Shown here piece by piece: positions 46,387 through 57,117 of a stretch of 64,000 nt of DNA (position 1 is the stretch's first letter; every line of letters begins with the position of its first letter). A program made the translations under genes and the position numbers. Source of the DNA: Bufo bufo (lineage: Eukaryota; Chordata; Amphibia; Anura; Bufonidae); the NCBI RefSeq assembly GCF_905171765.1, contig NC_053390.1, positions 512,971,565 through 513,035,564 on the forward strand. The letters run 5' to 3'. The notes under the pieces are model-generated. The model saw nothing but the letters and a program-made list of their open reading frames with translations, was not told the origin of the DNA and ran no database searches.

Positions 46387-47915
46387 ATCACCCCATATAG
46401 ACTCCCTGATCACCCCCCTGTCATTGATTACCCCCCTGTCATTGATCAACCCCCTGTAAAGCTCCATTCAGACGTCCGCATGATTTTTACGGATCCACTG
46501 ATAGATGGATCGGATCCGCAAAACGCATCCGGACGTCTGAATGAAGCCTTACAGGGGCGTGATCAATGACTGTGGTGATCACCCCATATAGACTCCCTGA
46601 TCACCCCCCTGTCATTGATTACACCCCTGTCATTGATTACCCCCCTGTAAAGCTCCATTCAGACGTCCGCATGATTTTTACGGATCCACTGATAGATGGA
46701 TCCGATCCGCAAAACGCATCCGGACGTCTGAATGAAGCTTTACAGGGGCATGATCAATGACTGTGGTGATCACCCCATATAGACTCCCTGATCACCCCCC
46801 TGTAAAGCTCCATTCAGATGTCCGCATGATTTTTACGGATGCACTGATAGATGGATCCGATCCGCAAAACGCATCCGGACGTCTGAATGAAGCTTTACAG
46901 GGGCATGATCAATGACTGTGGTGATCACCCCATATAGACTCCCTGATCACCCCCCTGTAAAGCTCCATTCAGATGTCCGCATGATTTTTACGGATGCACT
47001 GATAGATGGATCCGATCCGCAAAACGCATCCGGACGTCTGAATGGAGCTTTACAGGGGCATGATCAATGACTGTGGTGATCACCCCATATAGACTCCCTG
47101 ATCACCCCCCTGTAAAGCTCCATTCAGATGTCCGCATGATTTTTACGGATGCACTGATAGATGGATCCGATCCGCAAAACGCATCCGGACGTCTGAATGA
47201 AGCCTTACAGGGGCATGATCAATGACTGTGGTGATCACCCCATATAGACTCCCTGATCACCCCCCTGTCATTGATTACACCCCTGTCATTGATCACCCCC
47301 CTGTAAAGCTCCATTCAGATGTCCGCATGATTTTTACGGATGCACTGATAGATGGATCGGATCCGCAAAACGCATCCGGACGTCTGAATGAAGCCTTACA
47401 GGGGCATGATCAATGACTGTGGTGATCACCCCATATAGACTCCCTGATCACCCCCCTGTCATTGATTACCCCCCTGTCATTGATTACCCCCCTGTAAAGC
47501 TCCATTCAGACGTCCGCATGATTTTTACGGATCCACTGATAGATGGATCGGATCCGCAAAACGCATCCGGACGTCTGAATGAAGCCTTACAGGGGCATGA
47601 TCAATGACTGTGGTGATCACCCCATATAGACTCCCTGATCACCCCCCTGTCATTGATTACCCCCCTGTAAAGCTCCATTCAGATGTCCGCATGATTTTTA
47701 CGGATGCACTGATAGATGGATCGGATCCGCAAAACGCATACGGACGTCTGAATGAAGCCTTACACGGGCGTGATCAATGACTGTGGTTATCACCCCATAT
47801 AGACTCCCTGATCACCCCCCTGTCATTGATCACCCCCCCTGTCATTGATCACCCCCCCTGTCATTGATCACCCCCCCTGTCATTGATCACCCCCCCTGTC
47901 ATTGATCACCCTCTG
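46387..47915. repeat. Minisatellite with 155/173/191-bp units
   Basis: The word ctgtggtgatcaccccatat recurs at 46570, 46761, 46916, 47071, 47226, 47417, 47608 and 47781 (last one with one change). Spacings are 191, 155, 155, 155, 191, 191 and 173, i.e. 155 plus 0, 1 or 2 copies of an 18-bp module (ctgtcattgattaccccc). Each unit holds a large imperfect hairpin: agctccattcagacgtccg against cggacgtctgaatgaagc. The end (47815-47905) is a run of the 18-bp module alone. Confidence 0.85.
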
Positions 47916-47999
47916 TAAGGCTCCATTCAGACATTTTTTTGGCCCAAGTTAGCGGAATTTTTATTTATTTTTCTTACATAGTCTCATATTCCACTAACT

Positions 48000-48485
48000 T
48001 GTGTCAAAAAATAAAATCTCACATGAACTCACCATACCCCTCACGGAATCCAAATGCGTAAAATTTTTTAGACATGTATATTCCAGACTTCTTCTCACGC
48101 TTTAGGGCCCCTAGAATGCCAGGGCAGTATAAATACCCCACATGTGACCCCATTTCGGAAAGAAGACACCCCCAGGTATTCCGTGAGGGGCATATTGAGT
48201 CCATGAAAGATTGAAATTTTTGTCCCAAGTTAGCGGAACGGGAGACTTTGTGAGAAAAAAATAAAAAATATCAATTTCCGCTAACTTGTGCCAAAAAAAA
48301 AAAATTTCTATGAACTCGCCATGCCCCTCATTGATTACCTTGGGGTGTCTTCTTTCCAAAATGGGGTCACATGTGGGGTATTTATACTGCCCTGGCATTC
48401 TAGGGGCCCCAAAGCGTGAGAAGAAGTCTGGTATCCAAATGTCTAAAAATGCCCTCCTAAAAGGAATTTGGGCACCTTTGCGCAT
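48000..48485. repeat. Inverted repeat 1 in the TTAA element
   Basis: The segment with aatgccagggcagtataaat and ccatttcggaaagaagacac (48110-48170) is mirrored at 48345-48410, with a centre near 48260 where caagttagcgga meets tccgctaacttg. Confidence 0.7.
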
Positions 48486-48489
48486 CTAG

Positions 48490-48765
48490 GCTGCAAAAAA
48501 GTGTCACACATCTGGTATCGCCGTACTCAGGAGAAGTTGGGGAATGTGTTTTGGGGTGTCATTTTACATATACCCATGCTGGGTGAGAGAAATATCTTGG
48601 TCAAATGCCAACTTTGTATAAAAAAATGGGAAAAGTTGTCTTTTGCCAAGATATTTCTCTCACCCAGCAAGGGTATATGTAAAATGACACCCCAAAACAC
48701 ATTCCCCAACTTCTCCTGAATACGGCGATACCACATGTGTGACACTTTTTTGCAGCCTAGGTGGG
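48490..48765. repeat. Inverted repeat 2 in the TTAA element
   Basis: Arms of about 108 bp (48492-48600 and 48650-48762) share gttggggaatgtgttttggg and gctgggtgagagaaatatct, and are separated by about 50 bp. Very few mismatches. Confidence 0.8.
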
Positions 48766-48769
48766 CAAA

Positions 48770-49275
48770 GGGGCCCATATTCCAAAGAGCACCTTTAGGA
48801 TTTCACAGGTCATTTACCTACCTAACACACATTAGGGCCCCTGGAAAATGCCAGGGCAGTATAACTACCACACAAGTGACCCCATTTTAGAAAGAAGACA
48901 CCCCAAGGTATTCCGTGAGGGGCATGGCGAGTTCCTAGAATTTTCTATTTTTTGTCACAAGTTAGTGGAAAATGCTGATTTTTTTTTTTTTTTTTCATAC
49001 AAAGTCTCATATTCCACTAACTTGTGACAAAAAATAAAAACTTCCATGAACTCACTATGCCCATCAGCGAATACCTTGGGGTGTCTTCTTTCCAAAATGG
49101 GGTCACTTGTGGGGTAGTTATACTGCCCTGGCATTCTAGGGGCCCAAATGTGTGGTAAGGAGTTTGAAATCAAATTCTGTAAAAATTGACCTGTGAAATC
49201 CGAAAGGTGCTCTTTGGAATATGGGCCCCTTTGCCCACCTAGGCTGCAAAAAAGTGTCACACATCTGGTATTGCC
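48770..49275. repeat. Inverted repeat 3 in the TTAA element
   Basis: The segment 48770-48985 (catattccaaagagcacctt, agtgaccccattttagaaag) is mirrored at 49010-49235, around a T-run centre with caagttagtggaa / ttccactaacttg. The next arm appears to begin at 49260, identical to inverted repeat 2, and is cut by the N run. Confidence 0.75.
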
Positions 49276-49309
49276 GTACTCAGGAGAAGGTGGGGAATGT
49301 GTTTTGGGG

Positions 49310-49509
49310 NNNNNNNNNNNNNNNNNNNNNNNNNNNNNNNNNNNNNNNNNNNNNNNNNNNNNNNNNNNNNNNNNNNNNNNNNNNNNNNNNNNNNNNNNNN
49401 NNNNNNNNNNNNNNNNNNNNNNNNNNNNNNNNNNNNNNNNNNNNNNNNNNNNNNNNNNNNNNNNNNNNNNNNNNNNNNNNNNNNNNNNNNNNNNNNNNNN
49501 NNNNNNNNN
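49310..49509. other. Assembly gap, 200 N
   Basis: Exactly 200 undetermined bases, so the size is probably a placeholder. The lost sequence should include the right end of the TTAA element, more of the 296-bp array or gypsy LTR, and the left terminal repeat of the DIRS element. Confidence 0.95.
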
Positions 49510-49626
49510 TCCCACATGCTCGGACAATCGGTACCTGTTCTGCCTGTACTGTTTTTCACTTATAGGTTTTTCTACCTTTATATTGTGTATACTAGGTTAC
49601 TCAGGAGTGACTAACTCCTTTCTATT

Positions 49627-50943
49627 ATGTCTTTACCTGGCGATATCCCCACTACCCTGATGGGCACCACCACTAGCTCTACTCCACTCCCTGTAGAGTC
49701 AGATTACAGCAATACTGAGCACCAGGTCGTGGATTTACAGCAGTCTATTTCTGCAGCAATTGCAAATGCCATGGGAAATGTATCCTCTATGATTTCACAA
49801 TCCATTTCCCAGGCACTCAGAGCGCAGAACCCTGTCACTACCCCAGCTATTACCCCGGTCACTGTTACCTCCAGAAATAATTGTAATGATGGCTTAGTTC
49901 CATCAAAAGACAACGTGCCTAGGTCACGTAAGAGAGCCTGTCCGCGCCCGAACCCAGTTCTGACTCTGAAATTGAGTCTGAGGAGGAGGTTCTGAGTGAG
50001 GATCATTATACCTCTGATGTAGACCTTGATGGGGTCCGGATGGCTGATGACTTACCACTTCACGCCCCTGCTAACCCTGGTCTAGATGCCAATACCCCAG
50101 GACCTGATTCCCTTATTGATCCACAGGGCGAACCCCTGTTTGACCCGGACAGCCTCCACCACCCAAGGTCGGCTGAGTGGTTGCCCATTCCGCATGTGGC
50201 CCAATATTTAGAAAATAGGGTGAGGAAGCCACTTTCTAAAGAAACCCGCAATAAACTAAAGGCTGAATGCCCCCGTCCCTTAGTGCCAAATAAGGTGTGT
50301 GAGACACCTAATGTGGATCCAAAGATGATCCAGTTCCTCTCCAAGTCAGGATTTAATCCCCGCAAAGGCCTAGACTCCGCTCTTCGAGCTTGTCAGGACA
50401 AGCTCTTAGACAGTCTAGGACCCCTGACAAAAATATTTGAATTGGCGGAGACTGCCAGAACAGAGGGTACAGCCATAGACCCAGAAGAACTTAGTGGCTG
50501 GGCACAACGCGCCATTTGTTTGATTGGGAATGTAAGGAGGCTCAGGGGCTCCTTTTGGAGACAGTTTTATTAAAGATTTAGGCAAATTTGTGGGAGCCTT
50601 TACTGCGCTCGATAAAGCTCAGAGCTCCATGCGCAAGGTGTTCCATGGGCGTGTCTCTAATAGGGCCGGCAGTTTCAGAGGCCGACTGTCCGGCCGTGTC
50701 CAGTTCCAGACGCATGGAAGCGGTCGAGGCTCCTATAATCAGCGCCCCTCGTTCCAGGATCAGAGGCAACAGTCCTCCTTCTTCCCATCCAGGGGTCAGA
50801 CGTATCGCTCCAGAGGATTCAGAGGAAATCCTGGTTCAAGACGTCCGCTCGGCAAGTCCTCAAAACCTATGGTTTTCTTCCAACCCTTGCATCGGGGGCA
50901 GACTCCGACATTTTTTACCAGCTTGGAACCGTGTCACCTCTGA
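49627..50943 (+). pseudogene. DIRS gag-like ORF, three frame pieces
   Basis: Piece 1 (ATG 49627) reads MSLPGDIPTTLMGTTTSS and includes a helical segment with ISAAIANAMGNVSSMISQ; it loses frame near 49940. Piece 2, one frame over, has an acidic stretch (SDSEIESEEEVLSEDHYTSD) and the conserved DIRS gag core, AEWLPIPHVAQYLENRVRKP, KETRNKLKAECPRP and FELAETARTEG; it ends at TAA 50573. Piece 3 returns to the first frame with FIKDLGKFVGAFTALDKAQS and a basic Gly/Arg-rich tail (GRGSYNQRPSF) that probably binds RNA. It overlaps the RT frame, as usual for DIRS. Two small indels explain the breaks. Confidence 0.8.
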
Positions 50944-53302
50944 CCCGTGGGTGTTAGCCACGGTCCAAGGTTTTCGGATAGATCTGGTAGTGTCCCAGCT
51001 GTCACTCCCGGAACCTCATCCGCTAGTTCTAGCAGAACCGGCCCGGTCTTGTATGGACCAAGAGCTCCATTCCCTTTTGGACAAAGGAGCAATAGAGAGA
51101 GCTCCACCCCATGCTGTCGGGGTTGTCAGCAATGTGTTTCTGGTGGAAAAGAAAGGAGGCCAATTCCGACCAGTGATAAATTTACGGAATCTGAACAGGT
51201 TTGTATGTTACCGCCATTTCAAAATGGAAGGGATTCATTTACTCAGGGACCTTCTACTTCCAGGAGACTGGATGGTGAAGTTGGACCTGAAGGATGCTTA
51301 CCTGACGGTTCCTGTGTCCCCCCAATCCAGGCTGCTCCTCCAGTTTCGCTGGGGCGACCTCCTCTGGCAGTTCACGTGCCTGCCGTTTGGCCTCTCGTCA
51401 GCTCCTTGGTGTTTTACCAAATTGATGAGACCGGTGGTGGCTTGGCTTCGCAGTCAGGGTATTCGTCTAGTGATCTATCTGGACGATATTCTCTTCATGG
51501 CTCAATCCCCATCGGAGCTTCTAACTCACCTGCAATCAGCTATGTCCCTTATTACCAGTCTCGGTTTTGTCATCAACACCGAGAAATCCTGTCTACAGCC
51601 TTCCAGGTTGATGGAATTCCTGGGTTTTGTGGTAGACTCCAGCGAACAGACCCTGTGCCTTCCGGGACCCAAGGTCAGGCCCGTACGCAAGGAACTACGT
51701 CACGCTCTGAAACTCCCTCAAATGTCGCTGCGTGATCTGGCACGCATTATCGGTCTTCTCTCCTCCTCCATCCAGGCGATTTTTCCGGCACCTCTTCATT
51801 ATCGAGCGTTGCAACGGCTCAAGATCGCCCACCTGCAAGCGGGAGCATCCTATGCGGACATGGTGACCCTGGATCGCGAGACGAGGGACGAACTTGTGTG
51901 GTGGATCTCCAACCTCGACGCGTGGAACGGCAGGGCCATCGTGGGGCCTCAACCGGACCTGATTGTGGAATCGGATGCCAGTCTCTTCGGCTGGGGCGCA
52001 TATTGCAATGGGATTTCCACCGGAGGACCCTGGTCAGGCGACGAGTCTCATCTCCACATAAACGCGCTGGAGCTGTTGGCGGGATCTTTCGCCACCCGCA
52101 GCTTCACCAACGACAGGATTTCGGCATGCATCAGGCTCAGGATGGACAACGTGTCAGCCGTGCGGTATGTCAATGCCATGGGGGGCACCCATTCATCGAT
52201 CCTAACTCATCTGGCGAAGGAGTTTTGGTCCTTTTGCCTGGACAAAGGTTTCACGGTGATCGCGGAATATATACCAGGTCTACGCAATACCTTCGCGGAT
52301 TGGAATTCTCGGCATTCTTCGGACTTCAGCGATTGGAGATTAGATCCAGCGGTGTTCTCCTCCATCATGTCGGTTTGGGGACCCCTCTCTATGGATCTCT
52401 TTGCCTCATGTTGGAACGCCCAGCTTCCGCGTTTCTATAGTTGGAGACCGGACCCTCTGTCAGAGGCCGTGGATGCCCTACTGCAGGATTGGTCGGGTCA
52501 ACTGGCTTATGCCTTTCCTCCTTTTGCACTTATCCCGCGGGTGCTGTCGCAGGTTCGTCGTCAACTGGCGGACTTGGTTCTGATAGTTCCCTTTTGGCAA
52601 GCCCAATCATGGTTTCCTCAGCTTCTGGAGCTCCTCGTAGAGGACCCCCGTCTTCTCCCATCATTTCCGGATCTTCTTTGCGGACCTCTGGGCCAACCTC
52701 ATCCACTGGTGACAGACGGCTCTCTCCGTCTCCTCGCGTGCAGAGTTTCGGGGAGCGTTGGGACGTCACAGGCTTATCAGCAACGGCTCGTATCCTCTTG
52801 GAGAGTGCGTGGGCACCCGGTACCCGACGCGCTTATCAGTCAGCCTAGAAACGATGGTCTGACTGGTGTGTGGGGGCGGGGTTTGGTCCCTTTTTCGGCC
52901 CCTGTGAAGGACATGCTCGAGTTTTTGTCATCCCTATATGACGAGGGCAAGGCTTATAGGTCCATTAACCTCTTCCGTTCAGCCATATCTTCTCGCCACC
53001 AGGGTTTTGCAGACTGCCCGGCGGGTCAACACCCTTTGGTGTGTCGGCTTCTCAAGGGGTCTCGGCTATCTCGGCCTCCTAGACCCCGCTTCACTAGCTC
53101 CTGGGACGTTATGTTGGTCCTTCAATTTTTCTCTGGATGGCCTCTCAATTCTAGTTTATCTCTCCGCCAACTTTCGCCGAAACTGGTCACCCTGCTATGT
53201 CTGATTTCCTGCAAAAGGGTTTCAGATGTGCGAGCCTTGGATTTCGATGCTCTATCCTTCACCCCAAGTGGTGTCTCCTTTAACATTTCTCGCAAAAACT
53301 AA
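50588..53302 (+). pseudogene. DIRS reverse transcriptase, RNase H, MT-like and recombinase N-part
   Basis: One frame of 904 codons (no ATG at its start; entry is likely within the overlap with gag). RT covers about residues 160-345 with VEKKGGQFRPVINLRNLN, KLDLKDAYLTVPV, LPFGLSSAPWCFTKLM and the catalytic YLDD (297-300). RNase H lies at about 465-580 with acidic residues in VESDAS, ALELLA, RMDNVSA and TFADWNS. A YAFPPFALIPRVL block near 641-653 resembles the DIRS adenine-methyltransferase region. From residue 760 the recombinase begins; its first Arg is in KRVSDVRALD (about 877). It stops at RKN because of one extra A in an A-run near 53298. Confidence 0.88.
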
Positions 53303-53687
53303 TATTCGGTCAGTGTCCTACCCGGCTTTTCCAGATAACCAAGCACTCTGCCCAGTGCAATGTTTGAAGGAGTACTTGGACCGCACAACCTCTTTGCGTG
53401 ACCCTTCTGTTCCACAATTGTTTGTTTCTTTCCGCAGGCCGTTCCTTCCGGTTACTAGTGTCACTTTATCCCGTTGGGTGAAGTGGATTCTATCTCTGGC
53501 CAGTGTTGATACATTGGTTTTTACGGCTCATTCGGTTAGGGGAGCTTCGGCTACTTCCATGACTGTTGCAGGAGCCCGCCTGGAGGATGTTCTACGGTTA
53601 GCGGATTGGTCTAGAGCTTTGACGTTTAGGGAGTTCTATTTCAGGCCGCCTCCACATGCTTTTTCTACTGTGATTTCTTCGCTTTAA
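53226..53687 (+). pseudogene. DIRS tyrosine recombinase C-terminal half
   Basis: The frame one step over from the RT frame continues the recombinase with TNIRSVSYPAFPDNQALCPV. It holds the catalytic HxxR in HSVRGASA (His102, Arg105), the ADWS Trp, and the nucleophile Tyr in FREFYFRP (138). With the Arg in the preceding frame this is the full R-H-R-(W)-Y set of tyrosine recombinases. TAA at 53687. Only the single-base shift near 53298 separates it from the upstream half. Confidence 0.9.
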
Positions 53688-53691
53688 ACTT

Positions 53692-53792
53692 GCAATACGA
53701 GCCTCCGTGTCTTGTTATAAAATTGCATGATTTTCCTATTTTATGACGTAAATGTCATGATTTTATTAAAGACACGGAGGCGAGTATTGCCC
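53692..53792. repeat. DIRS internal complementary region
   Basis: It begins gcaatacgagcctccgtgtc and ends cacggaggcgagtattgc, so it is itself a near-palindrome. Its right two-thirds (from about 53711) are the reverse complement of the right terminal repeat at 54236-54305; the left third should match the missing left terminal repeat. In DIRS elements this region guides circle formation after reverse transcription. Confidence 0.9.
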
Positions 53793-54235
53793 ACCCTACT
53801 GTTCCCTCCCTTATTGTTTATTGACTGACCAGATGATTGTATTATATGATATTTATATTTGGCGCTTTATGTTTCCACGTAATTGGATAATTTCAGATCC
53901 TGTGAATTACTTCGCATTATCCTGTTTTTCTTTCCGTAGGTTGATTCCTTATTTCCACCTAGTGATGGGTTCCAAAAAGTTCTTAGTTCCAGTTGTCCGC
54001 TGCTCTGGTTGAGCTCTGGTTCCAGGTTCTCGGTTTGTGGTCCAGTTGGAGGTTTCCATTGGAGAGGTTCCGATTCAGTGTTCAAGTGTGGATCTGCTAG
54101 TCACATCAAAGAAAGAGGAAGAGATGACGAGAGAGGACCTATTTATGGACTGACTAATGGGAGGGGATATTTGGGGTTGTCTTTGGTTTTTTATTTAAAT
54201 TCTTTGCTGCTGTGGAAATTCAGTAAAGAAGGAGT
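53793..54235 (+). other. DIRS 3' non-coding region
   Basis: T-rich spacer between the internal complementary region and the right terminal repeat. Short frames inside have no homology I recognise. Confidence 0.5.
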
Positions 54236-54305
54236 GATGCAATACTCGCCTCCGTGTCTTTAATAAAATCATGACTTTACGTCATAAAATAGGAAAATCA
54301 TGCAA
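54236..54305. repeat. DIRS right terminal repeat
   Basis: The segment caatactcgcctccgtgtct to aaaatcatgcaa is inverted relative to 53711-53792 and marks the element end. The next base starts gypsy LTR sequence shared with 63517. Confidence 0.88.
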
Positions 54306-54409
54306 TTATTACAGTTACTGTCCGGTACCTCGACAGCACTGTGAGTCTCTTTACTGTTTGGGGCAATCCACACAGCCCAATGTCGGCTCCACAGGTTAGT
54401 TGCTGCACA
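54305..54409 (-). mobile_element. Gypsy 3' LTR fragment
   Basis: 105 bp (attattacagttactgtccg to gttgctgcaca) are identical or nearly so to 63517-63621 of the 5' LTR. On the minus strand it starts tgtgcagcaac, fitting a TG terminus. The remainder of this LTR should lie beyond the DIRS insertion, in or left of the gap. Confidence 0.75.
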
Positions 54410-54845
54410 CAGTCCTTTTTAACTTGGCTTCACTAAATGCACTGTTTCTTTGTACTCCATCCGTCTCTAGAACGAAGTTCACAGAGCTTGGCCACACAGG
54501 GAAGTCCTTTAGTATCTCCACACATGTCTTACACAACACAGAACTTGTTTTCTATCTTGCCAATATGGCGGCAGTTGTAGTTCAAGTCTCCTTCTTCCTG
54601 CTCACACTGAGGCAGGGTTACATCATAAGGGGCGTGTCACTTCAACACTTAGCTGCTGCCTTAAAGAACTAGTATCACAGTAATACACTTTCTCTATGGT
54701 AAACTCCAATGCCATCTGGTCCTATGTTGCCATCTATTGACCAAACGAATACTGCAGGCATTTTACATTATATTTTAACACAGTTTACCAGGATAATGAA
54801 ACTTAGAGACTTTACATGACTGTTTCTTACATATTCCTCCCCACT
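54410..54845 (-). other. Gypsy 3' non-coding region
   Basis: Between the pol stop and the 3' LTR; no coding signal. An A-rich purine stretch next to the LTR (rc of gtcctttttaactt) could be the polypurine tract. Confidence 0.4.
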
Positions 54846-55194
54846 TTAAGATTGGCAGTCCCTGCCAATGACTGAATATCCAGAGGGCTGTACTCTTATA
54901 CGTAGAGTGGTAATGTACCGTTGTATGGCAGGCCAAATAAACTCATCCTGCGCATACTGAACAGGGGGAGTGCCAGCATTTTGTCTAGTGGTGCGTCCGA
55001 GAACCACTGGTATACTCTGGGGTGCTGTAGCCATAGGCTGAGAAGGACCAGCAGACTCCGCACCAGAGGGGGCACAGGCTGGGGGCACAGTAGTCACAGG
55101 TGGCACATCCTCAGGAGTGGGGATTGGCCAACAATCATCTTCATCATCGTAAGCCCATTCCACACCACCAGTCTCTGACTGTGGGAGCTTGTTG
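54846..55194 (-). pseudogene. Gypsy pol C-terminal tail
   Basis: The minus strand reads VEWAYDDEDDCWPIPTPEDV, a Pro/Ala-rich stretch, then VVLGRTTRQNAGTPPVQYAQ and a stop at TAA 54846. The VLGRTTRxNAGxPPxxY motif is the usual tail after a retrotransposon integrase. It belongs to the integrase frame at 58450-59538 but is now cut from it by the 3.2-kb PLE. Confidence 0.7.
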
Positions 55195-55914
55195 ACATTA
55201 TCAGTTCCATAGCAATATAGAAAAGTGAGGGGGCACTCTAAAAAGGGATCACTAGATGAATATAATACAGATATTTATTAATATTTTAAGAAAACACCCT
55301 TAAAACCATTAAAACATACATAAAACACATAAGCAGAACGTCACTGGGATCCTAACATCAATCTGTATGAAGTTAGCGATGCTGGCAATATGATAGTATT
55401 GCGGTGGTAAGAGCAAAATGAATGTCCCAATGTGAGTCCTATTCATATGCTGCAATAGTGTAGCGATTCCACTGTAGCCAATGACGTTAAAGCAATAGTG
55501 ATACTAATCAATAACGGCCCTGTGGCCCAGTCCTAATGGAGCAATAATGATAATAGTGTCCCTTGATCCGATATTCTGGACAAGCAGAGATATGTGCCAA
55601 AATCGGAGACTGAACTCCAGCTACTTACAGTCTCTCGTCGCTTACAGTGTTCCGGTCTTACCCTTCCTGGCTGACTCTCCGCAGCGCTGATTTTCCAGGC
55701 GGCCGTACACTCACAGCGTCCCACGTGGTGTGCTCGGCCAAGACGTGGCGTCCCACGTGACCTGGTTTCTAGGGTGCCGGCTGGACGCTGAATTGACGTC
55801 ACTGGTGTGTGACTTGAGCTCCGGTTCTATGCCGGAGAAAAATCTCGTGTAGCGATGTCTTTGTTGTAGAAAGCTTTCTTACTCTTTCCAGGAATCCACG
55901 CTCACTCTGTATTT

Positions 55915-55965
55915 TCCAGACGCGTTTCAGGGTCATACACCCCTTCCTCAGTGGCCAACTGAGTG
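55915..55965 (-). ncRNA. PLE hammerhead ribozyme, left arm
   Basis: Reverse-complement copy of the right-arm motif: core CTGAGGA (55951-55945), stem II AGGG/CCCT, GAAAC (55928-55924), then GC-GTC-TGG. It is in the same strand as the PLE gene. All three stems form. Confidence 0.75.
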
Positions 55966-56475
55966 AGTGGATTCTCACTCCTTATATGTGGGGGTTTTTT
56001 TTCCCTACCCACAATCCCACTTTTCTGGGCTTCTCCTAATAGGTGGGATGGATTACTTTGTTGCTTACTTGTATCACTATTCGCAGCATAAAACATATTT
56101 AAATGACAATTATAACCATAAATAACATCCCATATATTTATTAACGATAAAAACAGGTTCATGGAGAAGACTACAAGGTCAAAATGAAATTTTTGAAGAG
56201 AACCGCATCAAAAACGCATCAAAAACGCAATCAGTGTGAACTGCGTTTTATGTGCGATTTTAGTATTTTAATGCTGTACAGGGTCAGAAGACCTCCAGGG
56301 TGAAGCCTATCCATGTATATAATTTTAGCATATTGATGCTATGTGTCGATTGGAAGTTTTCTTGTCATGTTGATTAATTGTGTTTAGGAGGAGCCTTCCA
56401 GTGGGGAGGGGAGATCACAGTGTCAATAATTGGCAAACTGCGATGTCCCATCCCCACCGGACGACCCCCCAATAT

Positions 56476-57117
56476 TCACAGAAACCCGAACACCTCCATC
56501 TCGGCATTGAGGCCTCTGGGAACAATGGTGTCGTATTCAAAGATTCTGCGGGATTCTTGTCTGGACATGTGTGCAATATGGTTGCCCCCTCTCCATAATT
56601 TCTTGACCCTTTCTATAGCTGTAAATCTGAGGCTAGTTGGGTCACAGTTATGTTGGATTTTAAAATGTTTCGATAGGGAGTGCGTTTCTAAACCTTTTTT
56701 AATGTTTGCCACATGTTCCGCTACCCTCTTTTTAAGTGTTCTCTTTGTCCTACCTATGTACTGCTTCCTGCATCCACATTCCAATAGGTATATGACGTCG
56801 GTTGAATCACAGGTTAAGCATTCTTGTATTTCTAGACTGAAAGAGTTTACTGTGGATACTACTGTAGTAGTTTTTTTGGGGAAACTTGTAATTCTGCAGT
56901 TCGCACACCTGCCACACTTGAAAAAACCATTTATTGTCAGCCAATTATTTTTTAGTTGTTTCTGGTTATCTTTATTGACTTTAACAGTTGGGGCTACTTT
57001 CCCTGCTAGGCTATTGGCCCTTGTATATGTGATTTTCGGTGTATCACTCAAAAGGGGCCCAACTAGCTTATCGTTCAGCAGATGTCCCCAGTGTTTTCGG
57101 ATACTCCTTTCCACCAC
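56476..57117 (-). CDS. PLE GIY-YIG endonuclease domain protein
   Basis: The 213-codon frame has a Cys-rich finger (FFKCGRCANCRI), then the GIY-YIG nuclease: VIYLLECGCRKQYIGRTKRT (Y and YIG strands), RVAEHVANIKKG (Arg and His of the helix) and RQESRRIFEYDTIVP near the end. Penelope-like elements carry this nuclease C-terminal to the RT; it nicks target DNA to prime reverse transcription. The RT is absent: the frame starts in the linker (SIRKHWGHLLNDKLVGPLLS) close to the arm border. No stop lies within the domain, so it may still encode a folded nuclease. Confidence 0.88.
   Translation of the reverse strand: MVERSIRKHWGHLLNDKLVGPLLSDTPKITYTRANSLAGKVAPTVKVNKDNQKQLKNNWLTINGFFKCGRCANCRITSFPKKTTTVVSTVNSFSLEIQECLTCDSTDVIYLLECGCRKQYIGRTKRTLKKRVAEHVANIKKGLETHSLSKHFKIQHNCDPTSLRFTAIERVKKLWRGGNHIAHMSRQESRRIFEYDTIVPRGLNAEMEVFGFL

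Larger units (their letters stand above)
45981..49309 (+). mobile_element. TTAA-target DNA transposon, non-autonomous, right end in gap
   Basis: The last monomer is broken exactly at TTAA (45981-45984); the next bases ccacctccggaccgctgtac form a terminal inverted repeat type that, with a TTAA target, indicates the piggyBac or Kolobok superfamily. The first 330 bp contain several perfect hairpins. Then follow a minisatellite (46387-47900) and a series of large inverted repeats (47990-49300). No transposase frame. The right TIR is not seen; it would lie in or beyond the N gap. Confidence 0.65.
49510..54305 (+). mobile_element. DIRS-type tyrosine-recombinase retrotransposon
   Basis: The plus-strand order is gag, RT/RNase H plus methyltransferase-like region, and tyrosine recombinase, followed by an internal complementary region (53692-53792) and the right terminal repeat (54236-54305). 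This structure is diagnostic of DIRS elements, which integrate through a circular intermediate without target duplication. The left terminal repeat is lost in the gap. The right end falls inside the 3' LTR of the gypsy element. At least three frameshifts inactivate it. Confidence 0.9.

Noticed and set aside
32319..47915. CRISPR-like array
   Set aside because: Units are 155-296 bp, without alternation of short repeats and unique spacers, in a vertebrate context with LINE and transposon content.
48955..49660. Open frames of 100-190 codons spanning the N run
   Set aside because: They are open only because N is not a stop; the flanks are inverted-repeat DNA and the DIRS leader.
50947..52848. Second and third open frames overlapping the DIRS pol gene
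   Set aside because: Only the 50588-53302 frame shows RT, RNase H and recombinase motifs; the others are high-GC shadows.
53821..54263. Small frames in the DIRS 3' region as accessory genes
   Set aside because: Short, overlapping on both strands, no homology; DIRS elements have non-coding sequence here.
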